Source: DASVNK01 sp036383895 (GTDB taxonomy: Bacteria; Verrucomicrobiota; Verrucomicrobiia; Limisphaerales; SXQI01). Taken from it: 64,000 bases of DNA. Below, piece by piece: positions 8,121-16,681 of the stretch. The stretch is from the NCBI GenBank assembly GCA_036383895.1, contig DASVNK010000059.1, positions 1 to 64,000 on the forward strand, in the 5' to 3' direction. The notes under the pieces were generated by a model. That model saw only the letters and a list, made by a program, of their open reading frames with translations. It did not search any database and was not told the DNA's origin. The position numbers were made by a program, and so were the translations under genes. Position 1 is the first letter of the stretch, and the number at the start of each line of letters is the position of its first letter.

Positions 8121-9272
8121 TTAAGCTTTTTTGCCGGGGACTTTTTCCCATCGCCCCGATCGGGCCGATTTGAGGACGGCGTCGCAGATGTATTGGGTTT
8201 CAAGCGCGTCGCGGAAGGTTGGGGCGGCGGGTTTGCCGGTTTGGATGCCTTCGATGAAATCAGCGACCTGGTGGACGAAGGTGTGCTCGTAACCGATCTG
8301 CAGGCCGGGCACCCACCAGTGCTTCATGTAGGGATGTTCGCCGTCGGTGACGTGGACCGATTTCCAGCCGCGAATCAGTTTGTCATCGGTGTAATCGAAC
8401 ACCTGCAGGCGATGGAGATCGTGCAGATCCCAGAACAGGGAACCGTTCTCGCCATTGATTTCGAAGGTGTAGAGCGCTTTATGGCCGCGGGCATAGCGGG
8501 TCGATTCAAAGTTCCCGAGCGACCCGTTCTTGAACCGCGAAAGGAACGAGCACGCATCGTCGATTCCGACCTTTTGCACTTTGCCGGTGAGGGTGTGGGT
8601 GCGTTCCTTGATGAACGTTTCCGTAATTGCGGTGACGTCTTTCATCCCGCCGTTGAGCCAGATCGCGGTATCGATGCAATGCGCGAGCAGATCGCCCGTG
8701 ACGCCGCTGCCCGCGACTTTCACATCGAGACGCCAGAGCGCGGTGCCGCCCTGGGGCAGGTCTTTGGAAATGGTCCAGTCCTGGAGGAATTTCGCGCGGT
8801 AATGAAAAATCTTCCCGAGGCGACCTTCATCAATGAGTTGCTTGGCGAGGGTGACAGCCGGAACGCGGCGGTAATTATACCAAACCATGTTCGGCACTTT
8901 GGCTTTCTCGACCGCCTTCACCATCTCGAGCCCTTCAGGCCCATCCATGGAGAGCGGCTTCTCGCACATGATCATCTTGCCGGCTTTCGCCGCGGCAATG
9001 GCGATCTCGGCATGCGTGTTGTTTGGCGAGCCGATGTCGATCACGTCGATGTCTTTTCGAGCGACGAGTTTTTTCCAATCGCGTTCGGTGGATTGCCAGC
9101 CCCACTTATCCGCAAAAGCTTTCGATTTCGCTTCATCACGCGCGCAGACCGCCTGGAGCACAGGCTCGTACTCGAGATCGAAGAAGTTCCCCACTTTCCT
9201 GAACGCATTCGAGTGCGTCCGTCCCATAAAGCCGTAACCGATCAGTCCGATACGTAGAGGTTTCTTTGCCAT
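8121..9272 (-). CDS. Gfo/Idh/MocA-family oxidoreductase
   Basis: A 383-residue NAD(P)-dependent sugar or polyol oxidoreductase. The Rossmann domain begins at once (LRIGLIGYGFMGRTH, residues 6-20) and contains the family lysine motif CEKP (about 103-106). A second alpha/beta domain carries the substrate site (about 130-360; the GVTGDLLAHCIDTAIWL helix bears the conserved Asp/His). Length and order match the family. It lies between two TIM-barrel isomerases, with gaps of 15 and 24 bases, pointing to stepwise oxidation and isomerisation of an unusual sugar. The start ATG is the only good one. Confidence 0.9.
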   Translation of the reverse strand: MAKKPLRIGLIGYGFMGRTHSNAFRKVGNFFDLEYEPVLQAVCARDEAKSKAFADKWGWQSTERDWKKLVARKDIDVIDIGSPNNTHAEIAIAAAKAGKMIMCEKPLSMDGPEGLEMVKAVEKAKVPNMVWYNYRRVPAVTLAKQLIDEGRLGKIFHYRAKFLQDWTISKDLPQGGTALWRLDVKVAGSGVTGDLLAHCIDTAIWLNGGMKDVTAITETFIKERTHTLTGKVQKVGIDDACSFLSRFKNGSLGNFESTRYARGHKALYTFEINGENGSLFWDLHDLHRLQVFDYTDDKLIRGWKSVHVTDGEHPYMKHWWVPGLQIGYEHTFVHQVADFIEGIQTGKPAAPTFRDALETQYICDAVLKSARSGRWEKVPGKKA

Positions 9273-9296
9273 ATGTTTTTGAAATTGTTGTTAAGT

Positions 9297-10352
9297 TTAT
9301 TCGCGCCAGCCGTGGTTTTCGCGGACCTGAACCATGGCAGCGAGGATGTCGTTCCAGATTTGTTGGCCGGTCATGATGTCGTTCGCGAACATGCAGCCAT
9401 CCCAACAGATGTGTTTGAATTTTTTGGTGACTTTCCCTTTGTCGTCGCGCATCCAATAGCCGGCATCGCGGGGGATGTTGAGTTTGCCGCGAGGATCGGT
9501 AACGACGCAGTGGCGGCCGGTTTTGTCGTGCGTGCCGGAACCTTTGACCGTGGCGTCGTTTTGAGCGACGTGGAAATCGATCGTCCAGGGGCGAAGCGCC
9601 TTGGTGAGCTTTTGCATCGCCTTGTGGAAGGCTTCGGGTTCCCAATTAAATTTCTCGGGAACCAGGCGGTGTTTCGGTTCGTTGTAACCGAGCGTGTAAA
9701 GAAGCGTGTGGGCCATGTCCGCCTGGAACCCGACCAGCTTGGGCTGGCCGACTTCTTCGAGCAGATCAACCATGTTTTTCCAGGAATGCATCCCGCCCCA
9801 GCAAATCTCGCCCTCGGCCGCGAGCCGTTCGCCGTGGTCTTTGGCAACTTTGGCCGCTTCGCGAAACGTCTTCGCGATTTTCTTCGTGTTACCCTTCGGA
9901 TCGGCGGACCAATCGTGGACGCCGGCCGCGGAATCGATGCGAACGACGCCGTACGGACGCGCGCCGATTTCCTTCAGCTTCCTGGCGATGCGGCAAGCCT
10001 TCTGCACTTGAGTCACGAATGCTTTGCGTTCTTCGTCGCTGCCCATGGCCGAACCGCCACCAGTAGGTCCCCAAACTGGCGCGACTACGGAACCGATCTT
10101 CAGTCCTTTCCTCTGAATTTTGTCGGCGAGCTTTTTGATCTGGTCGTCAGTGGAATCGATACTGACGTGCGGATCAAAAAGGAAAATATCCACCCCGTCG
10201 AACTTCTGCCCGTCCACCTCAGCCTTGGCCGTCAGTTCGAGCATCGTGTCGAGTTCAATGCACGGTTCCGCCCCCGGGCTGCCTTTCCCGACGAGGCCGG
10301 GCCACATGGCGTTGTGAAGTTTCGGAAAATTATTCTTGGCGTCGTTTTTCAT
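9297..10352 (-). CDS. Xylose-isomerase-like TIM-barrel protein
   Basis: A 351-residue sugar-phosphate isomerase/epimerase-like protein. Acidic and His positions of a TIM-barrel metal site are suggested by LAAEGEICWGG (Glu), LVGFQADMAH (Asp, His), WTIDFHVAQND (His) and a late HICWDGC. It carries an insert between strands (about 290-325, DPRGKLNIPRDAG) not seen in shorter family members. The substrate is unknown. It is the first gene of the minus-strand operon, starting at the divergent control region 10353-10962. The repeated pairing of this family with Gfo/Idh/MocA enzymes is common in Verrucomicrobia and Planctomycetes sugar-degradation loci. Confidence 0.8.
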   Translation of the reverse strand: MKNDAKNNFPKLHNAMWPGLVGKGSPGAEPCIELDTMLELTAKAEVDGQKFDGVDIFLFDPHVSIDSTDDQIKKLADKIQRKGLKIGSVVAPVWGPTGGGSAMGSDEERKAFVTQVQKACRIARKLKEIGARPYGVVRIDSAAGVHDWSADPKGNTKKIAKTFREAAKVAKDHGERLAAEGEICWGGMHSWKNMVDLLEEVGQPKLVGFQADMAHTLLYTLGYNEPKHRLVPEKFNWEPEAFHKAMQKLTKALRPWTIDFHVAQNDATVKGSGTHDKTGRHCVVTDPRGKLNIPRDAGYWMRDDKGKVTKKFKHICWDGCMFANDIMTGQQIWNDILAAMVQVRENHGWRE

Positions 10353-10962
10353 GATTCAACTGCTTGTGCCCGCTCCAGCCGGGCGCTTCCGCAAAATGAG
10401 TGGGCGCGAAAGTACAAGAATCTTTTCGGGAGGAAAACGTTTTTCTGGACGACCGGCAAAAGCGGAAATGAACGCGCATCGAAAGCAATGGAAACGAACA
10501 AGTCGGAGGTTGCCATTGCAGGTACTTGCAACGAAAATGTTGCCTCACGCGAAGCGCACAGCAGCCGAAAGTTTAACGTGAGAAAGCGTGAAATCAGGTA
10601 CTTACGCCGGAGAACAAGCGTGAAATGCTGGGAATTCACGCAAAGCGGCGCACAACAGCAGTTTTGGAAATTCTCGGCTCATATGTCGCACTTTCCACAG
10701 CCTGGAAGGTGGACGAGACGGAGGAATTCCGGCCGGTTCGGGGATGAAGAGAAATTCGAATCGGTCACTCGACCGGCGAAGCTCTTTTCGACCACGTCCG
10801 CCAATTCAGGCTGTCGGACAGCAAAGGGCCCGCGATTCTGCAAGTCGGAAGCCCTATTCCGCGTTTCGTGAAAGGAGCCTTGGTCCGGAGGCGAAGTCGG
10901 AAAAAACGTGAATCAAAACTTTTCACCTTGCGGTGGGTGGCGTAATGATTTTCGGCACAGGG
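10353..10962. promoter_or_regulatory. Divergent control region of the sugar locus
   Basis: About 600 bases separate two divergent sugar gene groups and hold no convincing gene. The only site I can single out is a palindrome GAAAACGTTTTTC with perfect core AAAACGTTTT at 10434-10443, about 82 bases before the minus-strand start. Its central CG resembles LacI-family operators. A second small inverted repeat, TTCCACAGCCTGGAA, lies near 10690. Both assignments are tentative; no regulator gene is adjacent. Confidence 0.35.
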
Positions 10963-11790
10963 ATGAGTTCACATTTTAATAATCGCCTGGCGGTTTGTAG
11001 TTGGTCGCTGCAGCCGAAATCGCCGGAGGAGTTGGTGGAATACATGCAGCAGATCGGGCTGAAAACAGTGCAACTCGCGCTCGATCCGCTGCGGGAAAAT
11101 CCGGAGGTGTGGGGGAAGACAAAGGAGATGTTCCGCGAAAAGGGAATCATCATCGTGAGCGGGATGTTCGGGACTATCGGGGAGGATTACACCACCATGG
11201 AGACGATCAAGGCGACGGGCGGGGTGGTGCCGGACGCGACGTGGCCAGAGAACTGGACGAACATTCAGAAGATCGCGGATATCGCGAAAGATCTTGGCAT
11301 GCGGCTGGTGACGTTTCATGCGGGATTTTTGCCGCACGATCATAAAGATCCGCAGTTCAAGAAGCTGGTGAGCCGGATTGGGCAGATTGCGGATATGTTC
11401 AAACGCAAAGGACTGGAGCTGGCTTTCGAAACGGGCCAGGAGGATGCGGATGATTTGGAGCTGTTTTTGATTCAGTTAAATCGGCCGAATGTGGGCGTGA
11501 ACTTTGATCCAGCGAATATGATTTTATACGATCGCGGTGAACCGATCGATGCGCTCCGGACGCTCGGGAAGCGATTGCGGCAGGTGCATATCAAGGATGC
11601 GAACCGGACGAAGAAAACAGGCGAATGGGGTGAAGAAGTGCCGGTGGGAACGGGCGAGGTGGATTGGAAAGAGTTTTTTGCGACGCTGGATGAATTGAGG
11701 TTTGCGGGTTTCTGTTGCATCGAACGTGAGGCGGGGAATCAGCGCGTGGCGGATATCAAAACGGCGCGGGAGTTTGTCGCGAAGCTTTAG
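10963..11790 (+). CDS. Sugar-phosphate isomerase/epimerase (TIM barrel)
   Basis: A 275-residue xylose-isomerase-like TIM-barrel protein. The metal-site residues are seen in LELAFETGQED (Glu), VGVNFDPANM (Asp), LRQVHIKDA (His) and FCCIERE (Glu), all in the expected order. I chose the ATG at 10963 because the barrel begins right after it (NRLAVCSWSLQP); an ATG at 10945 and a GTG at 10933 are in frame. The gene leads a plus-strand pair with an oxidoreductase 9 bases downstream. It probably handles a sugar or inositol-like compound, with the exact substrate unknown. Confidence 0.87.
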   Translation: MSSHFNNRLAVCSWSLQPKSPEELVEYMQQIGLKTVQLALDPLRENPEVWGKTKEMFREKGIIIVSGMFGTIGEDYTTMETIKATGGVVPDATWPENWTNIQKIADIAKDLGMRLVTFHAGFLPHDHKDPQFKKLVSRIGQIADMFKRKGLELAFETGQEDADDLELFLIQLNRPNVGVNFDPANMILYDRGEPIDALRTLGKRLRQVHIKDANRTKKTGEWGEEVPVGTGEVDWKEFFATLDELRFAGFCCIEREAGNQRVADIKTAREFVAKL

Positions 11791-11799
11791 TTTCAAAAA

Positions 11800-12852
11800 A
11801 TGGCTGCGAAGAAAGAGATCAATGTCGGCATCGTCGGGCTTGGCTTTATGGCCGCGACGCACATCAAGGCTTATCGCGCGATCCCGGAGGCGCGGATTTA
11901 TGCGGTGTGCAATCCGAGTGGGCGCTGCCTGGATGGTGATTTGACGAAGGTGGGCGGGAACATCAATGCGAATGATCCGGTGCGGTTGGACATGACGCAG
12001 GTGAAGGGGACGCGCGAGTTCGCGGATTTGCTGAATGATCCTGAGATTGACCTGATCGATATTTGCACACCCACGCTGCAGCATCCGGATATGTTCGCGG
12101 CGGCTTTGCGCGCTGGGAAGCATGTGATTTGCGAGAAGCCCATCGCGCGCGATTCGAAGGCGGCGGGAGAGATGGCGGCAGTCGGGCGGGAAGCGGAGAA
12201 GCGAGGGAAGTTCAGCATGCCGGCGATGTGTTTGCGCTTTTGGCCGGAGTGGGCGTGGTTGAAGCAGGCGATTGCGAAGAACACCTACGGCAAAGTTCTG
12301 AGCGCACGTTTTCGGCGCATGGCTGAACCGCCGCATTGGGGCCAGAAACATTTCGCGCAAGGCGCGTCGTCCGGCGGGGCGCTGCTGGATCTGCACATTC
12401 ATGACGTGGATTTCATCCAGTATTGCTTCGGCAAACCACGCCGTGTTTTCGCGACTGGTTACACGAAATACACCGGCGCGATCGATCATGTTGTTGCGCA
12501 GTTCGAGGTGGCGAGCGGAGCGATTGTGCACGCGGAAGGATCGTGGGCGATGTCGCCGGGGTACGGCTTTCACATGTCGTATACCGTGAATTTCGAGAAT
12601 GCGACGGCGGATTATGATTTGGTGCGCCCGGCTCCGGACATGTTGAAGCTGTTTCGTCCCGGGCAGGCGGCGGAGGTGATCAAGTGCGGCGGGGCGGATG
12701 GTTACGTGCAGGAGCTGCAGCATATTTTTGATGCGATTCGGAATGGTGTGCCGCCGAGTGTGGTAACGATGGAAGACGGGTTGGCGGCAATTCAGATCTG
12801 CGAGGCCGAAGAGAAATCGATTCAGTCGAAGACGCCGATCGAGATTATTTAG
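11800..12852 (+). CDS. Gfo/Idh/MocA-family oxidoreductase
   Basis: A 350-residue NAD(P)-dependent oxidoreductase with an N-terminal Rossmann fold (INVGIVGLGFMAATH, 7-21). The catalytic CEKP lies at about 111-114, and the substrate helix GGALLDLHIHDVDF carries the family's Asp/His pair. It follows the isomerase gene by 9 bases and should be co-transcribed. It is clearly distinct in sequence from the oxidoreductase at 8121-9272, so the locus holds two different enzymes of this family rather than a recent duplicate. Its last 8 bases overlap the end of the convergent exporter gene. Confidence 0.9.
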   Translation: MAAKKEINVGIVGLGFMAATHIKAYRAIPEARIYAVCNPSGRCLDGDLTKVGGNINANDPVRLDMTQVKGTREFADLLNDPEIDLIDICTPTLQHPDMFAAALRAGKHVICEKPIARDSKAAGEMAAVGREAEKRGKFSMPAMCLRFWPEWAWLKQAIAKNTYGKVLSARFRRMAEPPHWGQKHFAQGASSGGALLDLHIHDVDFIQYCFGKPRRVFATGYTKYTGAIDHVVAQFEVASGAIVHAEGSWAMSPGYGFHMSYTVNFENATADYDLVRPAPDMLKLFRPGQAAEVIKCGGADGYVQELQHIFDAIRNGVPPSVVTMEDGLAAIQICEAEEKSIQSKTPIEII

Positions 12853-15214
12853 CGGCGGAGCGGTGGGTGAGCCGGACCCAGGCGGGGAGAAGGAAGACGG
12901 AAGTTAGCAGGAGGATGGTGAGGCCGAGCGCGCAGACGCGTCCGAGGCTCGCCATGCCAAGGTTCGAGGATGTTCCGAGGAAGGCGAATCCGATGATGGT
13001 TGTTGATCCGGCGAGAAGGAGTGCGCGACCGACGGTGTGGAACGCGCCGGCAAAGTTGCCTTCGTAACGGCTGAGAGCGGTTTGCATGTGGATGGAATAA
13101 TCGACGCCCATGGCGAGCAGGAGCGGTAGGGCGACGAGGTTGATGAGGTTCCAACGCCAGCCAAGGGCGCTCATGATGCTGAGCAAAACGAGGCCGCTGA
13201 AGGCGAGGACCCCGAGGCTAAGAAGGACGCCACTGATTTTGCGGAACGTGAGCCACAGCGCGATGACGACGGTGAGCGCAACGAGCGTGAAGATGATTGG
13301 AACTTCGCGAGTAACTTGTTGCAGGACCGATCGGCCGAGGAGACTCCAGCCCGAGAGGAGGACGCGATCGTGAAGGGATTCAGGGATTACGGCTGAGGAG
13401 ACGAAGTTGCTGCCGGGGGTTACCAAGGCAAGTGCGACCAGATTGGTTCCTTCCCGCGAGACGAATTTTGGAAGCACCCAATCGGCGACGCGACCTTCAG
13501 GCCAATTCACCTTGGAACTGTTGAAACGTCGCCATTCGGCGAAAACGGTGCGGGAAAGATCGAGCGCTTCAGGGGTGAAACCGTTTGTTACAACGGTCGC
13601 GAAGATGCGCTCTTGTTCAGAGGCGATTTCCTTCAGCGCTGGGGCATTCGCGAATTGGTGGGCCGGTTCCGGCCAGACTGCAAGCGGTAGGGTGTGGTTC
13701 GCAATTCCGAGCGAGCCTGCGTTTTCGGACAAGTGCGCATCCATTAGTTCAAGGTCGCGGCGGATGGTAACTTCAGAGTTACCGTGAAAGAGCAGCCAAA
13801 ACGGATCACCGCTGGTGCCGATGGTGGACTGGACCATTTTCAAGGCGGCGCTGGCTTCACTGTCGCGGGGGCGGAGAACGTCGGGCGAGGCGTCCAGCCT
13901 CGGCAGGCGCGTCACGAGAGAAAAGCAAGCGGCAACGAAGAGAACCATGGTGACAATGGTGGGAATTAAGCGCGAGCGCTGTGAAAGTGAGAACTTGGAT
14001 TCAAGTTTCGGAGGATCCTCGGAAGTGACGGTGCGAAAGCGAATCAGCAGCGGAAGGAAGATGTAGGACATTGCCCACGCGCCGATAATGATACCGAGCG
14101 CGACGAGAGTGCCGAGGTGCTTGAGGCCAGGGAGCGAGGAGAGGTTCAGGAGGGCGAAGGCGGAGGCGGTGGTGACGGCGGACCAGAAGATTCCCGGGCC
14201 GGCGATTTTGCGGATCGAGTCGGCGCTTTGGCCGGGGTGAGATTTGAGCTCCTGGTGGAGGACAATGCCGAAATCTTCCGCGAGGCCGAGGAGAATTGAG
14301 GCGAAGCCGACGCTGACGACGTTGAGCTGGCCGAGGACGGCGGATCCGGCGAGCGCGGTCCAGAGCATGATGCCGAAGAGTGTGGTGAGAAGAAGCGCGA
14401 GAGATATCCATTCGCGGTGGAGGAGATAGAAAAGAACGCCGATGAGGAAGAGCGTGCCTGGAATCGCGGTAGCCATATCGGAGCGCATGCCGGACGAGAT
14501 TTCATCGACGAAAACGGGGCGACCGGTCAACGAGACTTTAATTTCCGCACGGTGAGATTCACGAACGGCCGGAGCGATGACCCGGCGCAGTTCGCGCAAC
14601 CATTCTCTGCACTGCTCATAGTTGTTCAGAGGGACTGCCGAGTAGATGTAGATCAACCGAGTGTAACCATCCTCTGAGGAAAAAAATTTCTCGGGGGTTT
14701 CGAAGGTTTCGCCCGCTACCGAGTCCAGACGCGATAGGTTCAGAGGATCGCGCGGCGCGAGGAGCATGTCGCGCGGACTAAATGAAGTTGCGATTCGTTC
14801 CTTCGAGGCGAGGAGCAGCGTTTCGAGGGATTCACGCTGAAGATCTGTTCGCAGCTCGGCGACGCTGTTTGTGGGTGCGTTTAGCCAGAGATACGCCAGG
14901 AATTGTGCTGCGTCGTTCAACGATTCATTTGCGGGCGGTTGCCAGAATACCCGTCCGACGAGCTCGGGTCGCGCCTTCAGCGCCTTCACGATTTCTTTTA
15001 CAGCGCCTTCTGAAGACGCTGAGGAAGTTGTCTGCACGACCATGATCACTTCGCCGGCTTGGAGAAATTTTTCCTGATACTCGGCGAGCCCGCGCGAGAT
15101 CGAGTTATCGGCGGGGAGGAGGTTGAGGATATCGACGTCGATGCGGAGGCGGAAGATGCCGATGATAGCGAGCGCGCAGAGGATTGCGAGGAGGAGATGG
15201 CGGGCGGCTTTCAT
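12845..15214 (-). CDS. MMPL/RND-superfamily exporter
   Basis: A 789-residue membrane protein with the two-fold RND layout. TM1 (about 5-22) is followed by a large periplasmic loop (to about 235), then a bundle of five helices with the GLAEDFGIVLHQEL segment typical of TM4. The pattern repeats: a TM around 425, a second loop to about 635, and a second bundle with LLLAMGVDYSIHMQTAL. The polar residues in these two segments are the usual proton-relay region. It resembles the predicted exporters near lipid or hopanoid genes, but no lipid gene is adjacent, so the cargo is unknown. It is transcribed alone. Confidence 0.87.
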   Translation of the reverse strand: MKAARHLLLAILCALAIIGIFRLRIDVDILNLLPADNSISRGLAEYQEKFLQAGEVIMVVQTTSSASSEGAVKEIVKALKARPELVGRVFWQPPANESLNDAAQFLAYLWLNAPTNSVAELRTDLQRESLETLLLASKERIATSFSPRDMLLAPRDPLNLSRLDSVAGETFETPEKFFSSEDGYTRLIYIYSAVPLNNYEQCREWLRELRRVIAPAVRESHRAEIKVSLTGRPVFVDEISSGMRSDMATAIPGTLFLIGVLFYLLHREWISLALLLTTLFGIMLWTALAGSAVLGQLNVVSVGFASILLGLAEDFGIVLHQELKSHPGQSADSIRKIAGPGIFWSAVTTASAFALLNLSSLPGLKHLGTLVALGIIIGAWAMSYIFLPLLIRFRTVTSEDPPKLESKFSLSQRSRLIPTIVTMVLFVAACFSLVTRLPRLDASPDVLRPRDSEASAALKMVQSTIGTSGDPFWLLFHGNSEVTIRRDLELMDAHLSENAGSLGIANHTLPLAVWPEPAHQFANAPALKEIASEQERIFATVVTNGFTPEALDLSRTVFAEWRRFNSSKVNWPEGRVADWVLPKFVSREGTNLVALALVTPGSNFVSSAVIPESLHDRVLLSGWSLLGRSVLQQVTREVPIIFTLVALTVVIALWLTFRKISGVLLSLGVLAFSGLVLLSIMSALGWRWNLINLVALPLLLAMGVDYSIHMQTALSRYEGNFAGAFHTVGRALLLAGSTTIIGFAFLGTSSNLGMASLGRVCALGLTILLLTSVFLLPAWVRLTHRSAAK

Positions 15215-15274
15215 GCCGCGAAAAAAGATGATTTGGATTCTGAATGGTCAGTCACGCTCGTGAGTGACTGGAGA

Positions 15275-16660
15275 TTAGAAATGAATGGCACGTCCGTCCA
15301 CAGCAAGCGCGGCTTCCTTCATGACTTCCGGAAGGGTGGGATGCGCGTGGCAGGTGCGGGCGAGATCTTCACTGCTGGCGCCGAAGGCCATCGCAGTAAC
15401 GGCTTCAGCAATGAGTTCGCCGGCGCGCGGCCCAAGGATGTGCACGCCGAGAATGCGGTCGGTTTTTTCGTGCGCCAGGATTTTCACGCGGCCATCGACC
15501 TGAGCAAGTGATTGGGCACGGCCATTGGCACGGAAGGGAAAGGAACCTTTGCGGTAGGGGATGTTCTGTTCCTTGAGTTGTTCCTCGGTTAGGCCGACGG
15601 AACCGATTTCCGGATTGGTGTAACAGACACCGGGAATGTTGTTGTAATTGATGTGCCCGTGGCCTTTCACGATCTGTTCGACGCAAGCGACGCCCTCTTC
15701 CTCGGCTTTGTGAGCGAGCATTGGTCCGGCGATCACGTCGCCGATGGCGTAGACGCCGGGCACGGAAGTCGCGAAGTGTGGATCGACTTCGATGCGGCCT
15801 TTTTTATCGGTACGAAGGCCGAGGGATTCCAAGCCGAGGCCGTCGGTGTTTGGAATCCGACCGACGGACATCAGGACGCGATCGCATTGGATGGGTGCTT
15901 CGCCTCCTATTTCGACGAGGGCGCCGTTCTCGTGCTTGCGAGCGGCGGTGACTTTTTTCCCAAGGCGGAATTCGAAGCCCTGCCGTTCAAATATTTTATG
16001 CGCTTCCGTGGCGATTTCGGAATCCATGCCCGGCAGGATGCGATTCAAATATTCGACGACGGTGACTTTCGCGCCGAGGCGAAGCCAAACGGAACCGAGT
16101 TCGAGGCCGATGTAGCCGGCGCCAATAACGACGAGATGTTTCGGGACTTCGCTGAAGGAGAGAGCTTCGGTGCTGGTGACGACGCGCTCGCGATCAAGTT
16201 CAATACCGGGGAGCGAGGCGGGTTTGCTGCCGGTAGCGATGATGATGTGCTTGGCACTCGCCGTTGCTTTGCCGTCCTGGCCCTCAACTTCAACCTTGCC
16301 AGGAGCGACGAGACGCGCGTGACCGTGGAGGCGCGTGATTTTGTTTTTCTTGAGAAGACCTTCGACGCCCTTGGTGAGATTCAGAACGACCTGGTGCTTG
16401 CGCTTCAGCATCGCGGCCAAATCAAGTTCCACGGTGGGAAGTTTAATGCCGTGAGTGCTAAACTTTGTTTTCGCTTCGTGGAAAAGTTCGCTCGATTCGA
16501 GAAGTGCTTTGCTGGGGATGCAACCCACGCGGAGACAGGTGCCGCCGAGCAGCGCCTCTTTCTCGACGCAAGCTACCTTCAGTCCGAGTTGCGCCGCACG
16601 AATGGCAGCGACATAGCCGCCGGGTCCGGCCCCAATGACAATCAAATCGTAATCCGCCAT
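15275..16660 (-). CDS. lpdA: Dihydrolipoyl dehydrogenase (E3)
   Basis: A 461-residue FAD enzyme that reoxidises the lipoyl group of 2-oxo acid dehydrogenase complexes. FAD binding is seen in LIVIGAGPGGYVAAI (residues 6-20). The redox-active disulfide is C42/C47 (GGTCLRVGCIPSKALL), the NAD-binding motif is VIGAGYIGLELGSVW, and the C-terminal catalytic His-Glu pair is in HAHPTLPEVMKEA. All catalytic parts are present and the length is normal. It is the third gene of the odhA-odhB-lpd operon, 21 bases after odhB, so it probably serves the 2-oxoglutarate complex first. Confidence 0.97.
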   Translation of the reverse strand: MADYDLIVIGAGPGGYVAAIRAAQLGLKVACVEKEALLGGTCLRVGCIPSKALLESSELFHEAKTKFSTHGIKLPTVELDLAAMLKRKHQVVLNLTKGVEGLLKKNKITRLHGHARLVAPGKVEVEGQDGKATASAKHIIIATGSKPASLPGIELDRERVVTSTEALSFSEVPKHLVVIGAGYIGLELGSVWLRLGAKVTVVEYLNRILPGMDSEIATEAHKIFERQGFEFRLGKKVTAARKHENGALVEIGGEAPIQCDRVLMSVGRIPNTDGLGLESLGLRTDKKGRIEVDPHFATSVPGVYAIGDVIAGPMLAHKAEEEGVACVEQIVKGHGHINYNNIPGVCYTNPEIGSVGLTEEQLKEQNIPYRKGSFPFRANGRAQSLAQVDGRVKILAHEKTDRILGVHILGPRAGELIAEAVTAMAFGASSEDLARTCHAHPTLPEVMKEAALAVDGRAIHF

Positions 16661-16681
16661 GTCTTCTATTGCGCCCGTGGA

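Noticed and set aside
7218..9257. Long open frame on the plus strand opposite two sugar-locus genes
   Set aside because: It is the antisense shadow of well-supported enzymes; residues show no domain and the length follows from GC-rich third positions.
9273..10871. Long plus-strand open frame opposite the isomerase gene
   Set aside because: Also an antisense shadow; the motifs of the minus-strand TIM-barrel protein are clear and this frame has none.
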